Positions 7,840 through 16,035 of a DNA stretch of 43,917 bases are shown here, one piece after another. The stretch's first letter is position 1, and every line of letters begins with the position of its first letter. The notes beneath the pieces are model-generated. The model was not told the origin of the DNA. It ran no database searches and saw only the letters and a program-made list of their open reading frames with translations. The stretch covers positions 1 to 43,917 of the forward strand of contig JADZFK010000147.1 of the NCBI GenBank assembly GCA_020849945.1, in the 5' to 3' direction. A program made the translations under genes and the position numbers. This stretch comes from Pirellulales bacterium. Its GTDB lineage: Bacteria; Planctomycetota; Planctomycetia; Pirellulales; Lacipirellulaceae.

Positions 7840-8913
7840 TTAGCGGCCTGGCCGCGCGGTTCGTTCCGGCCCGGGGCGGATGTCGAGCGACAGGTCTTCA
7901 AACAGGCCGGCTCGCATGCGTTCGATGGCGATGGCACCCATCACGGCGTTGTCGGTGCAAAGATTCAACGGGGGGATATGCAGCTCGTAACCATTGGCTT
8001 GGGCCGAGGCTTGAAGTTGGGCGCGAAAGCGGCTGTTGGCCGCCACGCCGCCGCCCACGCAGAGCGTGCGGTAGCCCGTTTTTCGCAGTGCGAGTTCAGC
8101 CTTCGATACAAGGCACTCGACGACCGCTTCCTGGAAGCTGGCCGCGATGTCGGCCACTTCAGATTCAGGCAGCGGCTTCTGGGTTTGCCGCGAGTGGGGC
8201 GGGGCGTTGCCCATCGGTTGCGCATCGCGTTTTCCGGTGCCGACGACCTGGTATCGAACGGCCGTCTTCAGGCCGCTGAAGCTGAAATCGAGTCGCGTTT
8301 CGTCGTCCAGCAGCGGCCGTGGAAACCGGTACTTGTGCGGGTTGCCGGCCCGGGCCACGCGTTCGAGCGACGGACCGCCCGGGTACGGTAGCCCAAGCAG
8401 GCTGGCGACTTTGTCGAACGCTTCTCCCGCCGCATCGTCGATCGTGCCACCTATCGGCGTGAAATCGGTCGGCCCCTCGCAGCGATAAAGGTTCGAGTGC
8501 CCACCGCTCACGACCAACCCCACGCAGGGAAACACATCGCGCCCGCTCGCCAATCGACATGCATAGATGTGCGCCTGCAGATGATTGACGGCAAGCAGCG
8601 GCAGGCCGCCCGCTACGCACAGGGCCTTGGCGGCCGTCAGCCCAACAAGCAACGAGCCTGCCAACCCAGGCGTATGCGCAACGGCAACGGCGCTGAGGTC
8701 TGCAAGTCGCACATCGGCTTTGCGCAAGGCTTCATCGATCACCGGCAAAATACGCTCGACATGCGCCCGCGACGCGATCTCGGGCACCACGCCGCCAAAA
8801 CGCTTGTGGATCGCATCTTGCGAAGCCACCACCGAAGAAAGAACTTCGAGCTGGTCGGAAATGACGGCCGCCGCCGTTTCGTCGCAAGTCGTTTCGATCG
8901 TCAGCAAAAGCAT
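7840..8913 (-). CDS. tsaD: tRNA N6-adenosine threonylcarbamoyltransferase TsaD
   Basis: The 357-residue protein transfers the threonylcarbamoyl group to A37 of ANN-decoding tRNAs, acting with TsaB and TsaE. It matches the family from the first residues (TIETTCDETAAAVI). It carries the metal-binding histidines H111 and H115 (NHLQAHIYA) and a third ligand D321 (CTDNAVMG), together with SGGHSNL, TIDDAAGEAFDKVA and SFSGLKTAV. A hydrophilic insert near 225-248 makes it slightly longer than the usual 335-345 residues. ATG 8913 has no clear Shine-Dalgarno. No tsaB or tsaE is adjacent. The gene is essential in most bacteria. Confidence 0.96.
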   Translation of the reverse strand: MLLLTIETTCDETAAAVISDQLEVLSSVVASQDAIHKRFGGVVPEIASRAHVERILPVIDEALRKADVRLADLSAVAVAHTPGLAGSLLVGLTAAKALCVAGGLPLLAVNHLQAHIYACRLASGRDVFPCVGLVVSGGHSNLYRCEGPTDFTPIGGTIDDAAGEAFDKVASLLGLPYPGGPSLERVARAGNPHKYRFPRPLLDDETRLDFSFSGLKTAVRYQVVGTGKRDAQPMGNAPPHSRQTQKPLPESEVADIAASFQEAVVECLVSKAELALRKTGYRTLCVGGGVAANSRFRAQLQASAQANGYELHIPPLNLCTDNAVMGAIAIERMRAGLFEDLSLDIRPGPERTARPGR

Positions 8914-8963
8914 GGGAACAAACGAGAAAGGCGGAAGGATGGAAAAACGGAAGTGCAGAAGTC

Positions 8964-9021
8964 GTCAGGATCGAGGGTCGAGAGTTTAACGGCGGCAACG
9001 CCGCTCCTACCGCCAATCCCC
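8964..9021. repeat. Direct repeat R7, copy 1
   Basis: The string GATCGAGGGTCGAGAGT, then GGCGGCAACGCCGC and CCTACCGCCAATCCCC, is repeated in the same orientation at 9701-9764. The two copies bracket the methyltransferase gene, each within about 15 bases of it. GGCGGCAACGCCGC is itself a small palindrome. Confidence 0.8.
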
Positions 9022-9032
9022 AGGGCGGAGAC

Positions 9033-9686
9033 TTACGTTTCGGTTTTCTTCACATGATGAACCCACGCGGGTGGTACGTTGGCAAGCACGAGGTCGCGGC
9101 GGATTTCGGCGGGGCCCAGCAACTCGTTGAGCACGCGGGCGATGCCGCGAAGTCGTTCGCGGTCGGATGCCGAACAGACCAGCGACTTGGCTCTGCGGAT
9201 GGCGACGTATTCAAAGAAGCTCAGGGTGCCGCCCGGGCGAAGCAGGCTCATCATTTTTCCGAGCAGCATCTCCACGAGCGACACGCTAAAGTTGTTGAGC
9301 GGCAAGCCGGAAATAATGAGGTCGAACGGTTGCTCCTCGGGCAGGTCCTCCACACTGGCATGAACCATCTCGACGCGCGAAGCCGCCAAAGCGGCAGGCT
9401 GGGCGGCCTGAAGATGCTCGCGCAAATGGCCGACGAACGCCTCGTTCCGCTCGACCAGTGTGAGGTGATCGGCGGGGCCCAAGTCGCGGACGATGCGATC
9501 GGTGACCGCCCCGGTACCTGGCCCAACTTCGAGGATGCGGCGACCATCGGCCGCGTCGCCCTCGCGAACGAAATGGGAAAGCGCAGCGCACAACCGCGGC
9601 CCACTGGGCAATACGGCACCCGTCGTATGATACGCTTGGCGAAACTGCCTCCAGAAAACTCGGTAGTCAGCCAATCGTTGTCGCAT
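9033..9686 (-). CDS. Class I SAM-dependent methyltransferase, PmtA/KsgA-like
   Basis: This 217-residue cytoplasmic protein has the N-terminal block FWRQFRQAYHTTGAVLPSGP, typical of phospholipid N-methyltransferases and the related rRNA dimethylases. The SAM-binding motif I is ILEVGPGTGAVT (51-62), the acidic motif II is LVERNEAFV, and motif IV is ISGLPLNNFS. Phosphatidylethanolamine methylation is the likelier activity, because the KsgA RNA-binding C-terminal domain is missing. Substrate is inference. The gene stands alone and is bracketed by about 60-bp direct repeats, which hints that it may have arrived or been copied as a unit. Confidence 0.8.
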   Translation of the reverse strand: MRQRLADYRVFWRQFRQAYHTTGAVLPSGPRLCAALSHFVREGDAADGRRILEVGPGTGAVTDRIVRDLGPADHLTLVERNEAFVGHLREHLQAAQPAALAASRVEMVHASVEDLPEEQPFDLIISGLPLNNFSVSLVEMLLGKMMSLLRPGGTLSFFEYVAIRRAKSLVCSASDRERLRGIARVLNELLGPAEIRRDLVLANVPPAWVHHVKKTET

Positions 9687-9700
9687 TTGCAGAGTCGTTA

Positions 9701-9764
9701 GTCATTAGGATCGAAGGTCGAGAGTCTAGCGGCGGCGGCAACGCCGCACCTACCGCCAATCCCC
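9701..9764. repeat. Direct repeat R7, copy 2
   Basis: This is the second copy of the unit at 8964-9021, in the same orientation, with an extra GGC in GGCGGCGGCAACGCCGC. It starts 14 bases upstream of the methyltransferase start codon, so it probably overlaps that gene's promoter or leader. Confidence 0.8.
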
Positions 9765-9973
9765 ATCACCTTCCAAAATCCGAAATCCGCCCCCTCGAAC
9801 ACCGAAACGAATTGCATCGTCGCGTAGATGAACCTACCAGAACGCGTGGCCGATTTCCACAAGAATTTTTGGCCACTTGGAGGGGGTAGGGTCGAGGGTC
9901 AGAAAGAAGTTTGTGCAGGGGGTGAGTGTTTAGCCGCGACGCGGAGCGGAGCGCGGGGTGGGCGAGAGGGTTG

Positions 9974-10041
9974 TGGCACGGACTTTAGTCCGTGAGGTAG
10001 CTCGCGCGGGGCCTGGCTGCACGGACTGAAGTCCGTGCCAC
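9974..10041. repeat. Palindromic repeat R6, double copy
   Basis: GTGGCACGGACTTTAGTCCG and CACGGACTGAAGTCCGTGCC are each hairpins, and together they form a larger inverted repeat. Related single copies occur at 13881-13903, 20334-20361, 37800-37825 and 43523-43546. Confidence 0.8.
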
Positions 10042-10049
10042 GAGTTGGG

Positions 10050-10170
10050 GACACGGAGGAAGATGTGGTGCTTTGTCATTTGTCATTGGTCATTTGAAAT
10101 TGGGTCATTTCTGAAATGGCCCATGACAAATGGCAGACTTGCAATGACCAATCTGAATTCTCTGTGTCTC
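10050..10170. repeat. Dispersed repeat R1, copy c (hairpin core)
   Basis: GACACGGAG at the left pairs with CTCTGTGTC at the right. Between them is the R1 core with TTGAAATTGGGTCATTTCTG and GGCCCATGACAAATGGC. The long tail seen in copies a and b is absent. Confidence 0.75.
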
Positions 10171-10415
10171 GGCGAGTGGTACCCGGCGTACCGTGGAATC
10201 TACATTGATAGGGATGGTGAGTATTGATTACTTAGGGAATCGAGCGGCGCCCCCTTTGGTTGGTCCCCTCGCCCCTCACCCCTCACTCCTCGCCTCTCCA
10301 AGTGGCCAAAAATTCTAGTGGAACCTTGTACCGTAACCTGCTAAGATGCCCCCGGTTGATTTGCAGGCCGATTTGTAGGATGTGCCTCCGACCCCGATGA
10401 ACCGTCGTCCCATTT

Positions 10416-10440
10416 AGCCCCCGGTCAATGACCGGGGGCT
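10416..10440. terminator. Perfect GC-rich hairpin, terminator-like
   Basis: AGCCCCCGGTCA and TGACCGGGGGCT form a perfect 12-bp stem, followed by TTTACG. No gene ends nearby on either strand, so it may be part of a repeat rather than a working terminator. The remaining gap, 10441-10908, shows no supported gene and should contain the sigma-factor promoter. Confidence 0.45.
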
Positions 10441-10908
10441 TTACGAAGCACCCACCCAGCACCAACCACCCTCCCCCGCGGTTAAATGTTCACAACCATG
10501 AGCAAAATCGACGATTATCGCCACACCCCACCCCGGGAAAACGCTTCATTTCCCGGAAAAGGCTCGCAACACCCGACGCAAAACTCGCCGATTATTGCAT
10601 CCAAAACCACGTTTCCTCACCTGTTGCAATACGCGCAGTATTCCCGACCCGCCTTCGATCCTCGCGGTGGCACGGCCTCCCGGCCGTGCTGCTCGCTCGG
10701 GCCGCAGGTCTCCCCTTTCTCGCAGTGTAACCGTCACCCTCCCCGCCGCAAATTTGCCGCTTTGCGCAAGCATTCAGCCAAGGAATTGCCGACGGCTGGG
10801 GCGAACTTTCCTTAACTTGTTGTCGTAGTTACCTTTATGGCAACGACTTCGCCAAGCGGGATTTTTTCCGCAAGATGCCGGTGCCTTCCGGTAACTATCC
10901 TTTCAACC

Positions 10909-11478
10909 ATGGCCAACGAGGATTCGACCGTGCAACACCCCTCGGCGGCAGCCGATGCGATTGACTGGCCCGCTGAGTTCGCTCGGCATGGGCGTTGGTT
11001 GCGCACGGTTGCCGCCGCGCGCGTGGGCGAATGGGCCGCTGTCGACGACTTGCTGCAAGAGGTTTCCCTGACGGCGATCCAGAAGGGCGCGCAGCTCCGC
11101 GATCCGCGGCGGGTTGCGGCTTGGCTGTACCGGCTCGTGGTTGTTGCCGCGCTCCAGTACCGCCGTCGCCAAGGCCGACGCCGAAAACACATCGAGCGTT
11201 ACGCCAACCAACCGCCGCTTGCCGATGACACCCCGACGACTCCGCTCGGTTGGCTCCTCGCCGATGAACGCAAGACGCTCGTCCATCGAGCACTTGCCTT
11301 GCTGCCCCCGCGCGATGCGGAAATCATGCTCCTGAAATACACCGAAGATTGGTCCTATCAACAACTGGCCGACCACCTCGGCCTCTCGACGAGCGCCGTC
11401 GAAGCCCGGCTTCACCGCGCTCGCCACAAACTGCGAAAGGCATTGTACAAGTTCGATCCCAGCCTCAAAAGTTCGTGA
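10909..11478 (+). CDS. ECF-type RNA polymerase sigma factor
   Basis: The 189-residue product (ATG 10909) has sigma region 2 around VDDLLQEVSLTAIQ and the following RDPRRVAAWLYRLVVVAALQ. It has sigma region 4 as a helix-turn-helix (LPPRDAEIMLLKYTEDWSYQ, then LADHLGLSTSAVEARLHRAR). It directs RNA polymerase to a private set of promoters. An upstream in-frame start at 10837 would add 24 residues that do not look like sigma sequence. Neither start has a Shine-Dalgarno. It is followed by a membrane-spanning putative anti-sigma factor and a secreted PDZ protein, which is the layout of an envelope-signalling unit. Confidence 0.9.
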   Translation: MANEDSTVQHPSAAADAIDWPAEFARHGRWLRTVAAARVGEWAAVDDLLQEVSLTAIQKGAQLRDPRRVAAWLYRLVVVAALQYRRRQGRRRKHIERYANQPPLADDTPTTPLGWLLADERKTLVHRALALLPPRDAEIMLLKYTEDWSYQQLADHLGLSTSAVEARLHRARHKLRKALYKFDPSLKSS

Positions 11479-11562
11479 ACGATCATTCGCATGGCCGCGG
11501 CACGAAACGCCGACCCGCTTAACGGCAACGCCATGCGGAACGAAAACAACCCCTAAACCACC

Positions 11563-12273
11563 ATGAAGAACGAGCAGCCCAACGACGACCTCCTCTTCGA
11601 CCGCCTTGTTGATGGTGAACTCAACTCGGTCGAGCGGCGTGCTGTGCTTGAATCGCTCGCGACCCGCCCCGATGGCTGGCGGCGTTGTGCGATTGCTTTT
11701 CTCGAAGCGCAGGCCTGGCACGAAAGCCTGTCGGCATTGAGCGCCCACCACCGGCCCAACGAAGCGGAGATTATCGCCCCATTAAGGCCGTGCGATCAAC
11801 CTCTCCGCGCGCGGCATGCCTCGGCCTGGCAGCGTCGTGCCCAGTGGTTGGCCATCGCCGCCTCGCTCGTCGTTGCGTTCAAGGTCGGGTCACTCCAACG
11901 CGAATCGGCTTCACAGCTTGCCACAACCCCAAACAATTCCGATGCCGAACTCACCCAATCGGCTTCGTCGCCCCCGGCCAATGCCCCTGCCTCCAAGCGG
12001 TCGGCCGACGCCCTCAACCTTTGGGTTCGAGACGATGGTGGCCAAATGCGCCGCGTCCGTGTGCCGCTCGTCGATGCCGCGGCTCTCGAACAGCAACTCG
12101 GTCTGCAATTCCAAACCGGCTTCCCCGACGAACTCCGCAATCGTCTCAAGAGCCAGGGTTACACGGTCCAATCCAAACGCCAGTACGCACCCTTATGGCT
12201 CGATAACGGTCAACCCATGATCGTCCCCGTCGAAGACACGAGGATCGTCCCTGTTAGTAATAAGGTGTATTGA
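11563..12273 (+). CDS. Putative membrane anti-sigma factor
   Basis: This 236-residue protein has a short N-terminal cytoplasmic domain (LLFDRLVDGELNSVERRAVL) of the kind found in planctomycete anti-sigma factors, without a zinc-binding HCC motif. A transmembrane segment lies at about 93-110 (AQWLAIAASLVVAFKVGS). A low-complexity Ser/Ala/Pro linker and a small external domain ending in VPVEDTRIVPVSNKVY follow. It starts 84 bases after the sigma gene on the same strand. By analogy with RseA-like proteins it would hold the sigma factor at the membrane. That role rests on position and topology, not on a clear motif. Confidence 0.75.
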   Translation: MKNEQPNDDLLFDRLVDGELNSVERRAVLESLATRPDGWRRCAIAFLEAQAWHESLSALSAHHRPNEAEIIAPLRPCDQPLRARHASAWQRRAQWLAIAASLVVAFKVGSLQRESASQLATTPNNSDAELTQSASSPPANAPASKRSADALNLWVRDDGGQMRRVRVPLVDAAALEQQLGLQFQTGFPDELRNRLKSQGYTVQSKRQYAPLWLDNGQPMIVPVEDTRIVPVSNKVY

Positions 12274-12334
12274 AGCTGTTAGCTGTTAGCGGTTAGTGGT
12301 GATGCGGGGTGGGATAGTGGTTGGGCGGTCCGTT

Positions 12335-12431
12335 CCGAGCTTGTGATGAAATGCTAATTCGAGTTAGCGGCGCCCGCCAGGCCGCTGTTTTAACCGATCA
12401 TCTCTACCACTTGTACCGAAACCGGTTCCCC
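12335..12431 (-). repeat. Dispersed repeat R2, copy a (inverted relative to b and c)
   Basis: Read on the minus strand it runs ACCGGTTTCGGTACAAGTGG, then AGCGGCCTGGCGGGCGCCGC, then TAACTCGAATTAGCATTTCA. The same order appears on the plus strand at 23241-23353 and 29732-29852. It sits between the anti-sigma and PDZ genes. Confidence 0.8.
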
Positions 12432-12532
12432 ACTTTCCAAAAGAATCACAGCCTCTCCGCGTGGTTGAGACAAGAGTCAAGAGCCAGAACCCTACTCCAC
12501 TACTCCATTTCCCTTTCCTAGGAGCAAATCCC

Positions 12533-13552
12533 ATGAGAATCGCTTCGTTTCGCAGTTTGATCGAATGGTCGTTGATGGTCGCGCTTGTACTTGGCGCGGG
12601 CGTCATGGCCCAAGCGCAGCAAGAGGAATCGCCCGAGGGCAAGGTCGTCAAGATCGGCCGCCCCGATGGCGACGCCCATGCGCCCAAACTTCCGCCGCCA
12701 GACGATGGATCACCGAGCGAGCCCGAACCCGACCAGCTTGCTGTTCCACGGTATTGGATCGGCATGCTCGGTAGTTCCATTCCGGCGGAGCATCCGCTCC
12801 GCGCCCATCTCGATCTGCCCGAGGACCAAGGTCTCCTCGTTGCCAACGTTGTGCCCGATAGCCCCGCCGCCAAGGCCGGCCTCAAGGTGCATGATATTCT
12901 CCTCCGCGCCAACGACACCGATCTTCACGAAATGCAAGACCTGGTCGAGCTGGTTGTAGCCCAAGGGCCTAAGCAGGGCACGATCGTGCTCGATATCCTT
13001 CGCCACAACAAACCTGAAACGGTCAACCTCGCGCCGGAAGAACGGCCTGCCAACGCTCCGATGCCCCAAGGCGGACCCTGGCCGGGCCGCTTCGGCGAGG
13101 ACTTCGGCCCACTGCCCAACGAAATGATGGAACAGTTCGGCGGCCGTATGCCGATGCCATTCCAATTCCGCAACTTCGGCGATGGCACGATCGTCGGCCG
13201 CGGCATGGGCATGGCGCAAATGCCTAACGGGGTTTCGGTGAACATTCAAAAACAGGATGGCAAGCCGACCCGCATCACGGTTCAGCGCGGCAAGGAATCT
13301 TGGGAAATCGTCGGCGATGATCCCGATTCGCTCAAGCAATTGCCCGACGAGCTTCGCCCGTTCGTCGAGCAGTTGCTCCACGGCGGCAACCCGCATGCCT
13401 TCGTACCGAAGTTCGATCATCCCATCCCACGCGGCCCCATGATGGACGAGGGTCCGCTCCGCGATCGGCTCGAACGCATGGAGCGCCGACTCGAGGAACT
13501 GCAAGAGCGGTTCGGAAAAGAGAAACGGCCTGAGGAAGGCGAATCGAAGTAA
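12533..13552 (+). CDS. Secreted PDZ-domain protein
   Basis: ATG 12533 is preceded by a good Shine-Dalgarno (AGGAGC at 12519-12524) and begins a signal peptide (SLMVALVLGAGVMAQAQ), giving 339 residues. One PDZ domain spans about 75-168 (VPRYWIGML; NVVPDSPAAKAGLKVHDILL). No protease domain is present. A Gly/Pro/Met-rich middle region and a C-terminal coiled coil (RDRLERMERRLEELQERF, about 318-335) follow. It lies downstream of an ECF sigma / anti-sigma pair. PDZ domains bind exposed C-termini, so it may sense misfolded or unsorted envelope proteins for that pair; this is inference. It could also act as an adaptor for a separate HtrA protease. Confidence 0.82.
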   Translation: MRIASFRSLIEWSLMVALVLGAGVMAQAQQEESPEGKVVKIGRPDGDAHAPKLPPPDDGSPSEPEPDQLAVPRYWIGMLGSSIPAEHPLRAHLDLPEDQGLLVANVVPDSPAAKAGLKVHDILLRANDTDLHEMQDLVELVVAQGPKQGTIVLDILRHNKPETVNLAPEERPANAPMPQGGPWPGRFGEDFGPLPNEMMEQFGGRMPMPFQFRNFGDGTIVGRGMGMAQMPNGVSVNIQKQDGKPTRITVQRGKESWEIVGDDPDSLKQLPDELRPFVEQLLHGGNPHAFVPKFDHPIPRGPMMDEGPLRDRLERMERRLEELQERFGKEKRPEEGESK

Positions 13553-13588
13553 CAGGCCCAAGCCTTTCACCCTCGATGTCGTATTACC

Positions 13589-13621
13589 CAAGCCCCTTCC
13601 TTCTTGGAAGGGAGGGGCTTG
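13589..13621 (+). terminator. Hairpin downstream of the PDZ gene
   Basis: CAAGCCCCTTCC and GGAAGGGAGGGGCTTG form a strong stem with a small bulge and a short loop, 37 bases after the PDZ stop codon. It is followed by the loosely T-rich TCGCTATTGCTTTT. It is a plausible end for the sigma / anti-sigma / PDZ transcript. Confidence 0.5.
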
Positions 13622-13730
13622 TCGCTATTGCTTTTGAGCATGATCGCGGAGGAAGGCCGAGCCGAGAGGGCTCGGCTATGTTGTCTCATCAAGCCGAGTC
13701 GGCTCGGCTAGATCTGTGCGAGGCATGGGG

Positions 13731-13828
13731 GAGGATTGGTCATTGCAAATTGGTCATTGGTCATTTCAGAAATGGCCAAGTTCAAATGGCAAATCACTAA
13801 TGGCCAATCGACCCGTCCTCCGTGTCTG
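13731..13828. repeat. Dispersed repeat R1, copy d (hairpin core)
   Basis: The core is visible as ATTGGTCATTGCAAATTGG, the apex TCATTTCAGAAATGG, and a diverged right arm with GGCAAATCACTAATGGCC, ending CTCCGTGTC. Just upstream lie GAGCCGAGAGGGCTCGGCT and AGCCGAGTCGGCTCGGCT, the hairpin type that in copies a and b lies downstream of the core. Confidence 0.7.
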
Positions 13829-13880
13829 TGGCGATGTGGTAAACTCTACATTCGCAGGATGCTCGCGTGGCGTGTGTATC

Positions 13881-13903
13881 GTGGCACGGACATTAGTCCG
13901 TAC
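13881..13903. repeat. Palindromic repeat R6 (single copy)
   Basis: GTGGCACGGACATTAGTCCG followed by TAC is a single-copy version of the R6 hairpin described at 9974. Confidence 0.65.
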
Positions 13904-13980
13904 CGCGCATGGCAGCACCCGGGTGATATGGTCTCGGCGGTCTTTCGTTTCGGCCACAACTTGGTGCTGGTTGGTGATTC

Positions 13981-14080
13981 CGCGCTCCGCTTCGCGTCGC
14001 GGCTAAACGGTGTGGGGCGAGGGTCGAGGGTCGAGAGCCAGAACCCTACTCCGCTACTCCACTACTCTCCTCTCCAATAC
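13981..14080. repeat. Repeat R8, copy 1, downstream of the FAD oxidoreductase gene
   Basis: CGCTCCGCTTCGCGTCGCGG, then CTAAACGGTGTGGGGCGAG and two GGGTCGA units, is repeated in the same orientation at 15855-15930. The last part, GAGCCAGAACCCTACTCC, also occurs at 12479-12500. Confidence 0.7.
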
Positions 14081-15703
14081 TTGCCCTTTCGATACGAGCT
14101 TTTCACGCAGTGCTGGGTAGGGCACATCTTGGACGGGCACGTCGCGTTCTTGCGCCAGTTCGGCCGCCACGGCTGCCGATTGCCCCAGGATCATGAACAC
14201 CGGTTCCATCCGAATCGAGCCGTAGGCGATGTGTGAACTCGAGAGACAGACGGGCACGAGCAGGTTGTCGCACTCGTGTTTGCGCGGCACGATCGAGCGG
14301 TAACTGATGGGGTACGGCTTAAAGCCATGGACTTGCACGTCGCCTTCGTTTTGCATGTGCCCGCGTTCGTTGACGTACCGCTGGCAGTTGTGGCTATCCA
14401 TGCCGTAGGCGCCCATGCCGACCGAATCGGCCGCCACATCTTTTCCGCGGCAGTTGTGTTCGGTCATCACGTACGCGGCGATCATCCGCCGCGCCTCGCG
14501 CACGTAGAGCTGGGTGGGCCAGTTGTCGTTCGATACGAATTCATCCTTGGCCAGCCCAAGCCGCTCGAACTCGGCCCGCACTTTGGGCGGCACCCGTGTG
14601 TGATTCGCCAGCGTCCACAACAGGCCTTGCTGGTACGAGCGATGGTCGGCGACGATCCGCTCGCGCGTGGCATGGCTGGCCTCGGGGTATTCGTAGTTGC
14701 CGCCAATGTAATCGGTTGAAACCGCGCCGTTATTGTTCGTATCGGTCTTGCGATTCGGCATCCACACGGGGTGCCACGGCGCGCGGTTATCACCCGCCTC
14801 GAAGTTCCGCAACAACAGTTCGTAGCGGGCTTCGTCGTAGTCGGCCGGCTTCGGCCAGGGGCGACGATTCGCCGCCACGTCGGTCGTGCATAGCCGAAAA
14901 CAGTAGGCCTGCACGAGCGGGTCACCGGTCCCGGTCGCGGGCAGTTGCCGCGTTTGAATCCCCCACAACAATCCGGAAGCCGGGTCGCCTGGTTTCACGA
15001 ACGGGTCGACACCTTTCACAAACCGATGATTCTTCTCATTCAACTTGGGCTGGACGCCGTTAAGCGTTTCGTCGTACACGCTGTTCGCCTCGCGTCCCAC
15101 GTGGTACGCCACGCAGGCGGCGGCCATCAGGTCGCCTTCGTAGGTGGCATCGATGAACACGCGCCCCGCCACGCGGCGGCCCGACTCCAACTCAACCGAC
15201 TCGATCCGCGCGCCGCGCTTCCGCACGCCCCCCTCTGCGCGATGGAGCCGCTCGTTGAGCAGCGGCTTCACGCCGACTTCGGCCAGCATCTGCGCGAACA
15301 CTTGCGAGGCCACGTGGGGCTCGAACGTCCACATCGTGTTATCGGTGCGATGGTAGCGCGGGTTGCGGCCGTTGTAGGCGTCTCGCTCCTCGTGGACCCA
15401 GGAGTCGTCGCGCTCGTAGTACTGCCAGATGCGATGGTAGAACTCTCTTGCAAGCCCGCCGATCACTTGCTTGTTGCCGATATCGGTCGCGCCCAGTCCG
15501 CCGGTCGTCAGGCCGCCCAAGTGTTCGCTCGGTTCGATGAGCACGACCTTTGCCCCGCGGTGCGCGGCCTCGACCGCCGCCACGATTCCCGCTGAAGTGC
15601 CGCCGTAAATCACGATGTCGGCCGATTCCTGGGCCGCCGCCCGCGGAGCGTGAGAGGCCGCGAACACGAGCATCAACAACACACCAACCGTTTGATTTAC
15701 CAT
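14054..15703 (-). CDS. Exported FAD-dependent oxidoreductase
   Basis: The 549-residue product begins at ATG 15703 (AAAGGGG about 8 bases upstream) with a signal peptide ending near APRAAAQ. The dinucleotide-binding motif follows at once (DIVIYGGTSAGIVAAVEAA), then EHLGGLTTGGLGATD, typical of the FAD_oxidored (PF12831) group often annotated near polysaccharide-degradation genes in planctomycetes. VFIDATYEGDLMAAA and the C-terminal SVGMGAYGMDSHNCQ, then LLVPVCLSSSHIAYGSIR, are conserved family blocks. Substrate is unknown. Start 15769 is possible but gives an implausible leader. The stop codon lies inside an R8 repeat copy. Confidence 0.88.
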   Translation of the reverse strand: MVNQTVGVLLMLVFAASHAPRAAAQESADIVIYGGTSAGIVAAVEAAHRGAKVVLIEPSEHLGGLTTGGLGATDIGNKQVIGGLAREFYHRIWQYYERDDSWVHEERDAYNGRNPRYHRTDNTMWTFEPHVASQVFAQMLAEVGVKPLLNERLHRAEGGVRKRGARIESVELESGRRVAGRVFIDATYEGDLMAAACVAYHVGREANSVYDETLNGVQPKLNEKNHRFVKGVDPFVKPGDPASGLLWGIQTRQLPATGTGDPLVQAYCFRLCTTDVAANRRPWPKPADYDEARYELLLRNFEAGDNRAPWHPVWMPNRKTDTNNNGAVSTDYIGGNYEYPEASHATRERIVADHRSYQQGLLWTLANHTRVPPKVRAEFERLGLAKDEFVSNDNWPTQLYVREARRMIAAYVMTEHNCRGKDVAADSVGMGAYGMDSHNCQRYVNERGHMQNEGDVQVHGFKPYPISYRSIVPRKHECDNLLVPVCLSSSHIAYGSIRMEPVFMILGQSAAVAAELAQERDVPVQDVPYPALREKLVSKGQVLERRVVE

Positions 15704-15854
15704 CGTATAACCCCTTTCGTGGTTCAGCCGAGCGGCGACCTGCGAGCCGCGGTTCGGACCCCGAGCCACTGCGTTGTGCCAGTTCTTCGATTTCGGATTT
15801 CGGATTTCGGATTGAGGTGATGAACGATTTGCATTTTGAAAAGTCAGTTCGATT

Positions 15855-15930
15855 CACGCTCCGCTTCGCCGAGCCTTCGCGTCGCGGCTAAACGGTGTGG
15901 GGCGTGGGTTGAGGGTCGAGGGTCGAGGGG
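15855..15930. repeat. Repeat R8, copy 2, upstream of the FAD oxidoreductase gene
   Basis: This is the same unit as at 13981, with a short insertion (CGAGCCTT) after the first CGCTCCGCTTCG. It lies in the divergent spacer (15704-16035) that must carry promoters for both the oxidoreductase and the next gene. TATACT at 15996-16001 is a possible -10 box for the latter, without a clear -35. Confidence 0.65.
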
Positions 15931-16035
15931 CAGAATTCGGTTTGGTTTTCTGGTGTACCATTTCAACCCGAAATGCATGATGCCGCAAGTTTGTTATACT
16001 GTCTCTTGGTGCGACCTTGTGCCCCCTGCCCCCCC

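Larger units (their letters stand above)
9855..10323. repeat. 469-bp segment bounded by 27-bp inverted repeats
   Basis: TTCCACAAGAATTTTTGGCC plus ACTTGGA (9855-9881) is matched, with one mismatch, by the reverse complement of 10297-10323. Inside are a composite hairpin R6 (9974-10041) and R1 copy c (10050-10170), but no credible gene. The shape is that of a non-autonomous element with terminal inverted repeats, or of a larger compound repeat. I see no obvious target-site duplication. Confidence 0.7.

Noticed and set aside
10441-10828. Overlapping short ORFs at 10428-10828
   Set aside because: No consistent frame, no domain, and low-complexity basic composition typical of random GC-rich sequence.
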